A DNA stretch of 39,711 nt from positions 289,585 through 329,295 of the forward strand of contig NZ_QJRY01000007.1 of assembly GCF_003205195.1 (NCBI RefSeq), in the 5' to 3' direction. Within the stretch, counting starts at the first letter, position 1. Every line of letters starts with the position of its first letter. The translations under genes were made by a program, and so were the position numbers. Under the pieces are notes generated by a model. That model saw only the letters and a program-made list of their open reading frames with translations, did no database searches and was not told the origin of the DNA. Source of the stretch: Peteryoungia wuzhouensis (GTDB lineage Bacteria > Pseudomonadota > Alphaproteobacteria > Rhizobiales > Rhizobiaceae). Below, piece by piece: positions 1-8,702 of the stretch.

Positions 1-543
1 CTCGCAGGCACAAATCCCCGGCCCGCTGCCACGGTCTCCCTCCGGACGAAGGGCTTGACGAGGGTGATGGGGTCGGATGCGTCCCAAAACCTGGATACCC
101 TGATCGGAAGGACGTGCCTCAGAGGCACACAGACAAGGCGCCCGCGCTGTCGCGAACACCCAGACAGCGGGGCGTAACAAACGGCGGGGATGGACGCCTA
201 AGCCGCAAATGGCCAGACGATCATCCCCCGGGCGAGGGTCCCGGTCGGATTGGTGCACCATCCGGCGGGAACCTCCCGGGCCACCGGCCAGGCTGAAGCA
301 GAACACTCTTCGGAGCAGACTGCCGCAGCCGGACCCGCGCCCGGTCGAACGTTGGGACTCACGTTTCAACGCCCGTCGCCGCCTTGCCAGAGAGACGCAT
401 GCAGCGGGAATAGACGCCGAACGAGGCGCCGGAAGGAGCCACATATTTACTTAGACAGGTTGCTTCTGGCGCCTCGTCCGAGACAAGCATGCCCATCCCC
501 GGAGGGAGATGATCCCGACCGGCGGCGAAGCATGAGAGGCTCT
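1..543. other. Intergenic stretch, no supported gene; strong hairpin at 421-477
   Basis: No reading frame here looks like a protein. The frames that stay open do so in low-complexity, Arg/Pro/Gly/Cys-rich translations with no recognisable domain and no good ribosome binding site. The stretch is rich in small self-complementary segments. The strongest is a hairpin with arms 421-440 and 458-477: 17 Watson-Crick pairs, two G-T wobbles and one G-G mismatch around a 17-base AT-rich loop. No T run follows on either strand, so it is not a typical intrinsic terminator. A structured RNA is possible but none was recognised. RNase P RNA, tmRNA (tag-peptide codons) and 4.5S RNA signatures were looked for and not found. 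Confidence 0.35.
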
Positions 544-830
544 ATCTCCCTCCTTGCGGGGGAGAAAGCGAAATCGAGGAATTGGCCCGCTCAGGGCCAA
601 ACCTCAGATTTCGCAAGAGGGGGGCTCGGTAAGCTGAGCGCCAACGGAACGCTGCCCCTCTCTTGGAAAATCAGAAGTTTAGGCGGCTTGCGCTCGCCTA
701 AGCCTTCGATTTTCCGTTCTCCCCCGCAAGGGGGAGATAAGCCGGGCTTGCCCGGCCTCGAAGGACGAGGCCACCAGCGCAGGATGCTTCGAGGCCCGCG
801 CTTCACGCGGGCACCTCAGCATGAGGGGGC
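544..830. repeat. Mosaic of nested inverted repeats, rhizobial intergenic-element style
   Basis: An imperfect palindrome spans 544-737: outer arms 544-579 and 703-737 match over about 35 bases, a second pair lies at about 605-626 and 653-675, and small hairpins sit inside (582-588 with 594-600; about 690-701). It is followed by a run of short palindromes at 740-755, 755-771, 797-813 and about 814-826. The 755-826 part resembles the short palindromic repeat common between genes in Rhizobiaceae (core CTCGAAGGACGAG). The arrangement recalls RIME-type intergenic mosaic elements. That is a family-level impression; identity to a named element was not checked. It codes for nothing evident. Confidence 0.6.
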
Positions 831-995
831 GGGTCACAAGCGCGGGGAACCCACCCCCACCTTTCATTCCCGTGAATGCCGCGTCCCAAAAAAGTCCGCC
901 CTGCCCGGCCCCGACGCGCCGACCGGCCAACGCTTCCTTAACGGCCTTGCGGTAATTTATGATACATTAAAAGACTGGACGGAGACCCGAGCGAA

Positions 996-1307
996 ATGTC
1001 CAAACCGACCTTCCGCTTCACCCATTACGACCTCAAGGAACAGCGCGCCGGAACGATCATCGAGGTGACGCTGTCGGCCGTGAACAATGTGCGGCTGATG
1101 ACGCCGACGAATTTCCAGCGCTTCAAGGAAACGCTGGATTTCAAGTTCCTGGGCGGCGTGGCGAAGAAATCGCCGCTCAACATCGTCATCCCGGAAAGCG
1201 GCCACTGGCACCTGATCGTCGACATGGAAGGCCATCACGGGCTGGCGGAATCGAAGGTCAAGATGATCGCGGCACCGGCCGTGCAGCCGAAACAACGGGC
1301 GTCCTGA
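996..1307 (+). CDS. DUF1883 domain protein
   Basis: A 103-residue protein recognisable as a DUF1883 family member. The family shows an N-terminal 'F.HYDL' element (here residues 8-13), a 'VEVTLS'-like strand, an 'NVRLM' segment and a 'SGHWH' motif (about residues 68-72), all present. Its biochemical function is unknown, and no signal peptide or membrane segment is visible. The ATG at 996 has a GGAG at 981-984, slightly far upstream. The AT-rich stretch about 945-972 just upstream is the likely promoter area. It stands alone on the plus strand, convergent with the amine oxidase gene, whose stop is 46 bases away. Family assignment is fairly sure; role unassigned. Confidence 0.8.
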   Translation: MSKPTFRFTHYDLKEQRAGTIIEVTLSAVNNVRLMTPTNFQRFKETLDFKFLGGVAKKSPLNIVIPESGHWHLIVDMEGHHGLAESKVKMIAAPAVQPKQRAS

Positions 1308-1352
1308 GCCGGGCCGGCCCGCCCCTTGCCTTTGCCGGTCACCCCTTATCGA

Positions 1353-2768
1353 TCAGCCCTTGCCCGCCACCAGCACCGCGTCGGCCGCCCGTTCGCCGCT
1401 GATGAAGGCGCCATGCACCGTGCCGAAATAGTCGGCGCTGGTGTGTTCGCCCGCCAGGAAGAGGCGCGGCCCGGCCGGCAAGGCCAGCACCTGGTGATCT
1501 GAAGGTGCCGCCCCGACCGCCGGGAAGGAATAGGTGCCGAGCGCAAAGGGATCGGCGGACCAGACATGGCGGGCCATTGCCTTCGGGGCGACAGCCTTGT
1601 CGCCGAACATGTCGCGCAGCACCGCCGTGATATCCGCCCGAAGCGCGGCGTCGTCCATGGCGTCGACGGTTTCGGCATAGTCGCCGCTTGCGACCATGGT
1701 CAGAACGGCGGCGCCGTGGATCGGCACAAGGTTCAGCATGTCGGCAAACCGGCCGCGCCTGTCCCCGGCAAAACCCAGGAAATGCGGCGCCTCCGGCCAG
1801 AAGGCCTGGTCGAAGGCGACCGAGACCTTGGCAAGCCGGCCGAAACCGATGGTCGCGATCGCCCGGCGATGCGGCTCGGGCAGCGGCGGATCGAAGACGA
1901 CGCTCCCCGCCTTCAAGACGCCGAGCGGCACGGTGACGATGCAGTGGTCGGCGCTGAGTGTGCCCGTGACGGTGTCGACGGTGACGCCGCCAGCGGAATG
2001 CCGGATGCGGCGGACGGGCTCGTTGAGCCGGATGTCGAGGCCTTCGGCCAGCGCTTTCGGCAGCGTGTCATAACCTTCGCGCAGCACGGCGTCCGGCCCG
2101 TCGAAGATCTCGCCGGCGTCGAAATGCAGCGCCGAGATCTGCGCCAGCGGCGCGCCGAGGTCGCCCTCATAGGTATCGGTGAGTGCCCAGTTGCCGATCG
2201 GCTCCTGCAGAAGTGCCGGATCGAGCACGGCGATCACCTCTTCCAGCGAGCGCTTGCGATCGCCATCGGCCTCCTCGGCCGCCTTGTCGGCGATCCGGTT
2301 GAGGTCGTCGAAAATGTCGTCGGTCTCGAATTCCTCCGGTTCCACGCCACCAGGCTGGAACAGCTGCCATTGCTCCGGATCGACGAAAAAGGGCGTGGCG
2401 CCGGTCTGGCTTGCAAGCTCGGCTGCCGGATTGTCGTTGAAACCGTGGATGAAATTGGCGCCGTTCTCGACGGGTACGCCCAGGCTGCGGTCGGTGAAGA
2501 TGCGCCCGCCGATCCGGTCGCGGGCCTCAAGGACGATCACCTCGGCACCGGCCTCGGTCAGCGTCGCGGCGGCGGAAAGGCCGGCCATGCCGGCACCAAC
2601 CACAATCACCTTCAACCCCTTGCCGGCATCTGCAGCCGCCTGAGCCTGCCCTTTGCCGGGCGTCGGCCGCGATGGCGCCGCCAGCGCATGGCGGGCAAGC
2701 GGCAGCGTCGAGAGGCCCGAGCCGGCAAGCAGGAACAGCAGGCGGCGGCGAAGCCGATCAGGCCGCAT
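1353..2768 (-). CDS. FAD-dependent amine oxidase, exported
   Basis: A 471-residue flavin amine oxidase of the monoamine oxidase/polyamine oxidase superfamily. The ATG at 2768 is chosen because a GGGAG sits just upstream and the protein then opens with an export signal with consecutive arginines (LRRRLLFL, residues 5-12), a hydrophobic stretch and an ALA cleavage site, so Tat export is plausible. The dinucleotide-binding fold follows at about residues 54-90 (VVGAGMAGLSAAATL, then LEARDRIGGR). The FAD-binding C-terminal motif (FLAGEHTS) lies near residues 432-439. It should oxidise an amine in the periplasm to aldehyde, ammonia and peroxide; the substrate is not evident. The gene start overlaps the end of the diguanylate cyclase gene by 11 bases, so the two are probably co-transcribed. 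Confidence 0.88.
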   Translation of the reverse strand: MRPDRLRRRLLFLLAGSGLSTLPLARHALAAPSRPTPGKGQAQAAADAGKGLKVIVVGAGMAGLSAAATLTEAGAEVIVLEARDRIGGRIFTDRSLGVPVENGANFIHGFNDNPAAELASQTGATPFFVDPEQWQLFQPGGVEPEEFETDDIFDDLNRIADKAAEEADGDRKRSLEEVIAVLDPALLQEPIGNWALTDTYEGDLGAPLAQISALHFDAGEIFDGPDAVLREGYDTLPKALAEGLDIRLNEPVRRIRHSAGGVTVDTVTGTLSADHCIVTVPLGVLKAGSVVFDPPLPEPHRRAIATIGFGRLAKVSVAFDQAFWPEAPHFLGFAGDRRGRFADMLNLVPIHGAAVLTMVASGDYAETVDAMDDAALRADITAVLRDMFGDKAVAPKAMARHVWSADPFALGTYSFPAVGAAPSDHQVLALPAGPRLFLAGEHTSADYFGTVHGAFISGERAADAVLVAGKG

Positions 2769-4251
2769 CGACGGCTGCTCCCACGTTCGGAGCCTCGAGA
2801 TCTTCGGCGAAGAAGACCCGGCCGCGGCCCGTTTCCTTCGAGGCATAGAGCGCGCGGTCGGCCATGGACATGATGACGCGTGCCGAAGCGCCGTTTTCGG
2901 GCGCCGTTGCAATGCCGAGGCTGATGCCGACATCGACGACCGCGCCCGTCGACAAGGTGATGGGATCGGAGACCGAGGCGATGATGCGTCTGGCGAGTGC
3001 TGCAAGCCGCGCCCTGTCGCGCGCAGCGGTGAGCAGGATGAGGAATTCGTCGCCGCCCACCCGGCCGACGAGACCGGTTTCGCCGACGGCGTCCTTCAGG
3101 CGTTCGGCGACCGTGCGGATCACCTCGTCACCGGCGGCGTGGCCGTGGCTGTCATTGACCAGCTTGAAACGATCGAGGTCGCTGGCGATCACGGCGAACG
3201 GTGCCTGGGCGAGCCGGTCAGCCGCATCGTTCAGCGCCTTTTCGAAGAAGAGCCGGTTGGCGAGACCCGACAGCGCGTCGCGGTGGGCGAGATCGCGGTT
3301 GCGGCGCTCGCTGTCCTCGAGCCGGATCGACAGACGGCTGATATAACGGCCGAGCACGAAGCTTGCGGCCAGCAGCAGCCCGCACAGCAGCACGACGGCC
3401 GGCACGACGACTGGCCAGATCTCGGCACCGGGGCGGTAGAGGTCCCAGTTGAAACTGCCCAGGGGTTGGCCGTCGACACTCTTGATCTTCAGGAGACCAT
3501 CGCCGTTGCGCGCGAATTTCAGGTCGGCATATTCCAGCTGGCCGTTGAGATCGCCGACGAATTCCGCGTTGATCGGCCGCGCCGAGATGAGGATGACCGG
3601 ATCGCCTTCCGGCAGGGCCACCTCCCCGTCATCGGGCACGATCGCCATGGCGGTGGTGAGCATGACCTCGCCGTCGATCTCGGCATAACCGAAGGCCGCG
3701 ACCTGGTGAATTTCCGAGGCCGGCACCGGCTTCTGGCCGTAGCCGCCCTCGATCGTGATGCGATGCGCATGATGCCGTTCGATGGCGAGATCGGCGATGG
3801 CCTTCAGATCATCTTTGGCGTCGAGATCGCGGGCCGTCAGGTCCACATCGTCCTGCCAGGCCGACATCAGCAGCCGGCCGCCCGGGCCGACCAGAAAACT
3901 GCGCTCGTGGCCGAAATCATACCAGAGCGAAGAGACAAACTCCTCGACCACGTAGGACGGCCTGAACTTCAGGGTGATATACTTGACCGAGCGGTCCCAG
4001 CGCGCGAGCCCGAGCTGGTCGCGGGCAAGCAGGCCGTGGCGGTCGCGCAGGACGTTTTCCAGCAGCACCAGCTGCTTGTCGACGGCAATCTCGTCGGCCT
4101 TGCGCGAAGCGATATAGCCGATGAAGAGCAGCGACAGGGCCGAGAGCGTGATCAGGACGAAGGCGAAAAGCCGCACCAGCGCCGGCAGGCCAAAACCTCC
4201 GGGCGCACCGCCATCCGACTGAAACTGTGAAACTGAACCGCTCTGCGCCAT
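2758..4251 (-). CDS. CHASE4-GGDEF diguanylate cyclase, membrane sensor
   Basis: A 497-residue membrane sensor that should make cyclic di-GMP from two GTP. Membrane segments at about residues 25-47 and 279-303 flank a periplasmic domain (about 60-265) resembling CHASE4 (ARWDRSV near residue 84). A short linker leads to the GGDEF domain (about 320-480) with an intact GGDEF at 399-403 and the upstream substrate-site segment SDLDRFKLVND. No RxxD inhibitory site is visible before GGDEF (GETG in that place), so product inhibition by that route is unlikely. No EAL domain follows. Its tail overlaps the amine oxidase start by 11 bases, which hints at linked expression of an amine-related periplasmic enzyme and a c-di-GMP sensor. 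Confidence 0.92.
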   Translation of the reverse strand: MAQSGSVSQFQSDGGAPGGFGLPALVRLFAFVLITLSALSLLFIGYIASRKADEIAVDKQLVLLENVLRDRHGLLARDQLGLARWDRSVKYITLKFRPSYVVEEFVSSLWYDFGHERSFLVGPGGRLLMSAWQDDVDLTARDLDAKDDLKAIADLAIERHHAHRITIEGGYGQKPVPASEIHQVAAFGYAEIDGEVMLTTAMAIVPDDGEVALPEGDPVILISARPINAEFVGDLNGQLEYADLKFARNGDGLLKIKSVDGQPLGSFNWDLYRPGAEIWPVVVPAVVLLCGLLLAASFVLGRYISRLSIRLEDSERRNRDLAHRDALSGLANRLFFEKALNDAADRLAQAPFAVIASDLDRFKLVNDSHGHAAGDEVIRTVAERLKDAVGETGLVGRVGGDEFLILLTAARDRARLAALARRIIASVSDPITLSTGAVVDVGISLGIATAPENGASARVIMSMADRALYASKETGRGRVFFAEDLEAPNVGAAVDAA

Positions 4252-4333
4252 GCTTCCTCCCTTGCTCGCGGGAAAGAGTACGGCAGAGCGCTTAAAACCG
4301 ACTTAAGCCGACATGACGATGCGCAAGCCAGCC

Positions 4334-5644
4334 TTAGCCGCCGCGCTCGCGGCGCAGCTTCGCCCACCAGTCGAGGCGTTTCTTGATCTCGCGCTCGAAG
4401 CCCCGCTCCGGCGGATCGTAGAAGGTTTTCCGGCCCATCTTTTCCGGAAAATAATCCTGGCCGGAAAAGGCATCCGGTTCGTCGTGGTCGTAGCGATAGC
4501 CCTCGTTGTACCCCTCCGCCTTCATCAGCTTGGTCGGGGCATTGAGGATGTGCTTGGGCGGCAGAAGCGAGCCGTGTTCCTTGGCCGCGCGCATCGCGGC
4601 CTTGTAGGCGACATAGACGCCGTTCGACTTCGGGGCGGTCGCGAGATAGACGCAGGCCTGGGCGAGCGCCAGTTCACCCTCCGGTGAGCCCAGATAATCG
4701 TAAGCGTCCTTGGCGGCATTGCAGACGACAAGCGCCTGCGGGTCGGCAAGTCCGATATCCTCCACCGCCATACGCACCAGGCGACGGCCAAGATAGAGGG
4801 GATCCTCGCCGGCGTCGAACATCCGGCAGAGATAGTAGAGCGCCGCATCCGGGTCGGAGCCGCGCACGGCCTTGTGCAGCGCCGAGATCAGATTGTAGTG
4901 GCCGTCCTGGCCCTTGTCGTAGACAGGTGCGCGGCGCTGGACGATCTTGCCGAGGCCCTCGGTGTCGAAGACCTCGCCGGGACGGGCGGCGCGCCAGACT
5001 TCTTCCGCCAAAGTCAGTGAGGCGCGGCCATCGCCATCGGCCATGCGGATGAGGGTTGCCCGCGCATCGGCATCGAGCGGCAGCGGCTTGCCTTCCGTTT
5101 CCTCGGCGCGCTTCAGCAGCGTCTCGATGCTTTCGGCATCATGCGGCTTGAAGGTCAACACCCGCGCCCGGGACAGAAGAGCGGCGTTCAGTTCGAAGCT
5201 CGGATTTTCGGTGGTGGCGCCCACGAGGATGACGGTGCCATCCTCCATGACCGGCAAAAAGCTGTCCTGCTGGGCGCGGTTGAAACGGTGGATCTCGTCG
5301 ACGAAGAGCAGCGTCTGGCGGCCTTCCATACGGCGGAGCCGCGCACTTTCGAAGACTTTTTTCAGGTCAGCGACACCAGAAAAGATCGCCGAGATCTGCT
5401 CAAAGGCGAGCCCCGCCTCGCCCGACAGAAGCCGGGCTACGGTGGTCTTGCCGGTGCCCGGCGGTCCCCAGAAGATCATCGAGCCGAGCGAACCCGACGC
5501 GATCATCCGGGCGAGCACGCCGTCCTCGCCGGTCAGGTGTTCCTGACCGGTGACTTCGGCGAGGTTTTTCGGCCGCAGGCGATCGGCGAGCGGCCGGCGC
5601 TCAGCCATTTCCTTCGACATCTGCGGCGCGAAAAGATCACTCAT
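4334..5644 (-). CDS. rarA: Replication-associated recombination protein A (RarA/MgsA AAA+ ATPase)
   Basis: A 436-residue AAA+ ATPase of the RarA/MgsA/WRNIP1 family, related to clamp-loader subunits and acting at stalled replication forks. Visible are the N-terminal 'PLADRLRP' box (residues 18-25), Walker A GPPGTGKT (60-67), Walker B with sensor (FVDEIHRFN, about 115-123), sensor-1 (GATTENPSF) and the C-terminal tetramerisation region with 'DNPT'-type features (HILNAPTKLMKAEGYNEGY, about 370-388). Length matches the family. Its ATG overlaps the stop of the upstream protease gene (ATGA), so translation is coupled. Confidence 0.95.
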   Translation of the reverse strand: MSDLFAPQMSKEMAERRPLADRLRPKNLAEVTGQEHLTGEDGVLARMIASGSLGSMIFWGPPGTGKTTVARLLSGEAGLAFEQISAIFSGVADLKKVFESARLRRMEGRQTLLFVDEIHRFNRAQQDSFLPVMEDGTVILVGATTENPSFELNAALLSRARVLTFKPHDAESIETLLKRAEETEGKPLPLDADARATLIRMADGDGRASLTLAEEVWRAARPGEVFDTEGLGKIVQRRAPVYDKGQDGHYNLISALHKAVRGSDPDAALYYLCRMFDAGEDPLYLGRRLVRMAVEDIGLADPQALVVCNAAKDAYDYLGSPEGELALAQACVYLATAPKSNGVYVAYKAAMRAAKEHGSLLPPKHILNAPTKLMKAEGYNEGYRYDHDEPDAFSGQDYFPEKMGRKTFYDPPERGFEREIKKRLDWWAKLRRERGG

Positions 5645-7047
5645 CGAAAGATCTGCCGGATGCGCTGGCCATCCCGTTCGATCTCGACGCGCCAGAAGCC
5701 CGGATCGCTTTCGGCGACCTTCTGCAGGTCTTCGACCGAGGCGATATCCTCGCCATTGACCGCAATGACGATATCACGCGGCTGGAAGCCGAGACGGGCA
5801 GCCGGCGAGCCGCGCACGACTTCGGTGACGACGACGCCAGTCACCTCGGAGGCCATCTTGAGTTCATAGGCGAGGCGCGGCGACAGATTGCCGGCGCGCA
5901 TGCCAGCAAAGGGGCTGCGGCCTTCGATCAGCTGGATGTCGCGCGGACGGGTTTCGGGCGCTGCGGCGAGCGTGAGTTCGATCTTTTCCTCGCGGCCATC
6001 CTCCTGCACCGTGAGTTCAGCCGTCTTGCCGAGACCTGCGGTGGTCAGGCGGTAGCCGAGGGCGTCGGGATGTTCGACCTGGATGCCGTTGACGGCGGTC
6101 ACGACCTGGCCCGGCTTCAGGCCTGCCTTGGCGGCCGGACCATCCTCGGCAATGCGCACGACGAGCGCGCCGCGCACCGTTTTCAGGCCGAGCGCTTCGG
6201 CAACATCCGACGTGACCGGCTCGAAACTCGCGCCGACATAGGGCTTCTCGAAGCTTGCATCGCCACGATCGGCGGCATCGAGGAAGACGCGCACGAGATT
6301 GGCGGGAATGGCAAAGCCGACCCCGTTCGAGCCGCCGCCGCGCGAAAAGATCGCCGTGTTGATGCCGATCAGTTCGCCCTTCGTGTTGACCAGCGCGCCG
6401 CCGGAATTGCCGGGATTGATCGCGGCATCGGTCTGGATGAAGAAGCCGAAATCGCCTTCCGTCACCTGATTGCGGGCAAGTGCGGAGACGATGCCCGAAG
6501 TGACCGTCTGGCCGACGCCGAAGGGATTGCCGATGGCGAGCACGAGGTCGCCCACTTCCGTCGAATCGGAGTTTCCGATCGGCAGGGTCGGCATCGTTTC
6601 AGGCGCATCGAACTTCAGAACGGCGAGATCGAGGCGGTCATCCTTCAACACCACTTTGACCGGATATTCGCGGCCATCGGCGAGCGCCACCTTGATGTCG
6701 TCGGCGCCGTCGATGACGTGGTTGTTCGTCACGACCGTGCCGTTCGCCTCGACGATGACGCCGGAGCCGAGCGAGGATTGTTTTTCGGTGCGGTTCGGCA
6801 TGCGTTGGCCGAAGAACTGTTCGAAGAAGGGATCGCCGGCAAAGAGGCTGGAGCGGCTCTGGACGATGCGTTCGGCATAGACATTGACCACGGCGCCGCG
6901 CGTCTGCTTGACCAGCGGGGCGAAAGACATCTGCATGTCGAGCTGGCTCTGCGGCACGACCTTGTCCTCAGCCATCACGGGCGGGGCCAGAGGCAGAAGC
7001 AAAGCGGCGATCACGGCGATGGGTTTCAGGCGGTCGAAGTGCGGCAT
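5641..7047 (-). CDS. degQ: DegQ/HtrA-type periplasmic serine endoprotease
   Basis: A 468-residue Do-like protease for periplasmic protein quality control. It starts with a signal peptide (hydrophobic residues 9-24, cleavage after VMA at about 26). The trypsin-like domain shows the full triad: His110 (NNHVID), Asp140 (DRLDLAVLK) and Ser215 in NPGNSGG. Two PDZ domains follow, about residues 265-355 and 370-465, the second ending near the C-terminus. The LA loop is short, more like DegQ/DegS-type than E. coli DegP. The stop overlaps the rarA start by four bases. The exact paralogue name (DegP/DegQ/Mucd) cannot be set by reading; function as an HtrA protease is secure. Confidence 0.93.
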   Translation of the reverse strand: MPHFDRLKPIAVIAALLLPLAPPVMAEDKVVPQSQLDMQMSFAPLVKQTRGAVVNVYAERIVQSRSSLFAGDPFFEQFFGQRMPNRTEKQSSLGSGVIVEANGTVVTNNHVIDGADDIKVALADGREYPVKVVLKDDRLDLAVLKFDAPETMPTLPIGNSDSTEVGDLVLAIGNPFGVGQTVTSGIVSALARNQVTEGDFGFFIQTDAAINPGNSGGALVNTKGELIGINTAIFSRGGGSNGVGFAIPANLVRVFLDAADRGDASFEKPYVGASFEPVTSDVAEALGLKTVRGALVVRIAEDGPAAKAGLKPGQVVTAVNGIQVEHPDALGYRLTTAGLGKTAELTVQEDGREEKIELTLAAAPETRPRDIQLIEGRSPFAGMRAGNLSPRLAYELKMASEVTGVVVTEVVRGSPAARLGFQPRDIVIAVNGEDIASVEDLQKVAESDPGFWRVEIERDGQRIRQIFR

Positions 7048-7154
7048 GCGAAGATCCTTCAGACGATCAGGAATGTTCTAGACCCGGTTCCTGCGTCCTG
7101 AAATAGGCAGAACCAAGGAAGCGTGATCGCAGATGGGGATAACGCCTGTCCGGC

Positions 7155-8180
7155 TCAAGTCCTGACGGTCTCGATGATGCCGGTCATCAGTGTGTGCAAC
7201 GCGTCACGGTAGCCGGTGCGGGCGGACGGGGCGGCCTCGTTGGAGGTCATGGCGACGGTGAGGCCGAGGCTCGGGGTGATGTAGAGCATCTGGCCGCCAT
7301 AACCCCAGGCATAGTTGACCTGCTCGCCGGCCATCTCCTTGAGGAACCAGGCATAGCCGTAACCGTCGCCGTTGAAGACGGAATTGGTGCGGCGGATCCA
7401 GCTTTCGCGGATCCAGGCTTCGGAGACCAGACGGGTGCCATCTTCAGTGACGCCGCCCCGGCGATAGAGTTCGCCGAAGGCGTGCAGCGAACGCGGCGTC
7501 ATGGCCATCTGGTTGCCGCCGAGATAATAGCCTTGCGGATCGCGGTCCCAGGCGCCGATGCGGAAACCCTTGAGCGGGCCGAGCCAGTCCCGCGCCAGTG
7601 CCAGGGTCGGCTTGCCCGAGACCTTGGTGAGGATCACCGAGAGCAGATGGGTAGAGGCCGTTGAATAGAGCATGCCACCGCCCGGCTCATCGATGAAATC
7701 GGCGGCGAGCGCAAAGCGCGTCCAGTTGCGGCTGGCGACCCAGCGGCCGTAATTCGGCCCAGACATGCGGTCGAGGCCTGCGCGCATCGAAAGCAGATGG
7801 CCGATGGTGATCTGCGACAGGCGCGGATCGGGATTGTTGGGGAATTCGGAGCGCAGCACGGTTTCGATCTTCTGGTCGACGCCATCGAGCAGGCCCTTGT
7901 CGATGGCGATGCCGACCAGCGCCGAGACCACGCATTTCGACGCCGACTTGATGTTGGTCGAACCATCAAGCGAACTGTTGCCATAGGCGCGTTCGCCGAG
8001 CGTTTCACCGTTGCGGGTGATGAAGACGGTTTCCAGTGTGTCGAGCCGCCCTGCCTCCTCGAGCAAACGGGCGATACGTTGGCGGGTTGTGTCATCCGCC
8101 TGGCCAGGCTGGGCGAAGCTTCTGTTCACTGCGAGGGCCGGCAGCGTCGCCAGAGCTGCGAGAAGTGTTCTTCTGTTCAT
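7155..8180 (-). CDS. Serine hydrolase, beta-lactamase (class C/PBP4-like) family
   Basis: A 341-residue secreted serine hydrolase. The ATG at 8180 is preferred over upstream starts because it opens a signal peptide (MNRRTLLAALATLPALA, with Arg3-Arg4, then a cleavage site near SFA at residue 23); the upstream frame has no protein-like character. The nucleophile motif SASK is at residues 79-82 and a Tyr motif YST at 172-174. The C-terminal part has a Gly-rich strand (WGYGGQMLYI) where the family has its HTG/KTG-like box. Such proteins include esterases, peptidases and beta-lactamases; the substrate cannot be told. The ribosome binding site is weak. It is transcribed divergently from the LprI-like gene. 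Confidence 0.85.
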   Translation of the reverse strand: MNRRTLLAALATLPALAVNRSFAQPGQADDTTRQRIARLLEEAGRLDTLETVFITRNGETLGERAYGNSSLDGSTNIKSASKCVVSALVGIAIDKGLLDGVDQKIETVLRSEFPNNPDPRLSQITIGHLLSMRAGLDRMSGPNYGRWVASRNWTRFALAADFIDEPGGGMLYSTASTHLLSVILTKVSGKPTLALARDWLGPLKGFRIGAWDRDPQGYYLGGNQMAMTPRSLHAFGELYRRGGVTEDGTRLVSEAWIRESWIRRTNSVFNGDGYGYAWFLKEMAGEQVNYAWGYGGQMLYITPSLGLTVAMTSNEAAPSARTGYRDALHTLMTGIIETVRT

Positions 8181-8331
8181 CCGGTGCAATTTAGGAAAGG
8201 CAGGCGCTGGATCAAAGCGTGTGTGGCCCGCCTCACCGCATCGTGAGACCCTGCCATGCGCGCAGCGCACGGAACGGGGAAAGCGCTTTGAGCGTTCTGA
8301 TCCCGTTGCCAAAACCAAACGAGGTCACACC

Positions 8332-8700
8332 ATGTCCGATCCCCATGCAGCCGCGACCCGCGCCATCCTCTTTGCGCTGCTGGCAGGCCCCATGCTGGCG
8401 GGCGCCCTGCCGGCAAAGGCGGCGAGCTTCGACTGCCAGAAGCCGGACCTGGCCGCAGACGAGACCGCGATCTGCCAGACGCTGTCGCTGAACGACATGG
8501 ACGTGAAGATGGTGACGACGTTCGACCTTCTGTCCGGTCTTCTCGCCATGGGCGCACGCGGCGAATTGCAGGACCAGCAGATCGAGTGGCTGACGAAGCG
8601 CGGCGAATGCAAGGGCGACGTCGCCTGCCTGACGGCCGCTTATACGGCGCGGATGGCACAGCTGGCTACGGTGTATGAGGGCGTGCAGCGGCCGAAGTGA
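8332..8700 (+). CDS. LprI-like (DUF1311) periplasmic protein
   Basis: A 122-residue secreted protein. A signal peptide occupies residues 1-32 (hydrophobic core ILFALLAGPMLAGAL, cleavage near AKA-A). The mature part has the pattern of the lysozyme-inhibitor LprI/DUF1311 domain: F-D-C at its start, a C at about residue 46 (AICQ), Q..WL..R..C near residues 85-95, and a closing C with Y..R. The four cysteines suggest two disulfides. Some members inhibit lysozyme; most are uncharacterised, so the role is inferred from the family only. The ATG at 8332 is chosen for its GAGG at 8321-8324 and for the signal peptide; the same frame is open further upstream but without such features. Confidence 0.8.
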   Translation: MSDPHAAATRAILFALLAGPMLAGALPAKAASFDCQKPDLAADETAICQTLSLNDMDVKMVTTFDLLSGLLAMGARGELQDQQIEWLTKRGECKGDVACLTAAYTARMAQLATVYEGVQRPK

Positions 8701-8702
8701 CG

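Noticed and set aside
385..440. Glycine-riboswitch-like fragments (GAGAGAC, GCCGGAAGGAGCC)
   Set aside because: The expected CTCTCAGG and GGAC parts are missing, and no glycine-cleavage gene follows; taken as chance.
1..480. Possible RNase P RNA, tmRNA or 4.5S RNA
   Set aside because: The GAGGAAAGTC core, tag codons for Ala-Asn-Asp-Asn and the GGAAGGAAGCAGCC loop were sought on both strands and are absent.
250..1068. A 272-codon plus-strand frame at the left end
   Set aside because: It runs through the palindromic repeat mosaic and into the DUF1883 gene in another frame, has low-complexity composition and no ribosome site.
1566..4230. Long plus-strand frames opposite the amine oxidase and cyclase genes
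   Set aside because: Both lie over well-supported minus-strand genes and their translations look like antisense of coding DNA.
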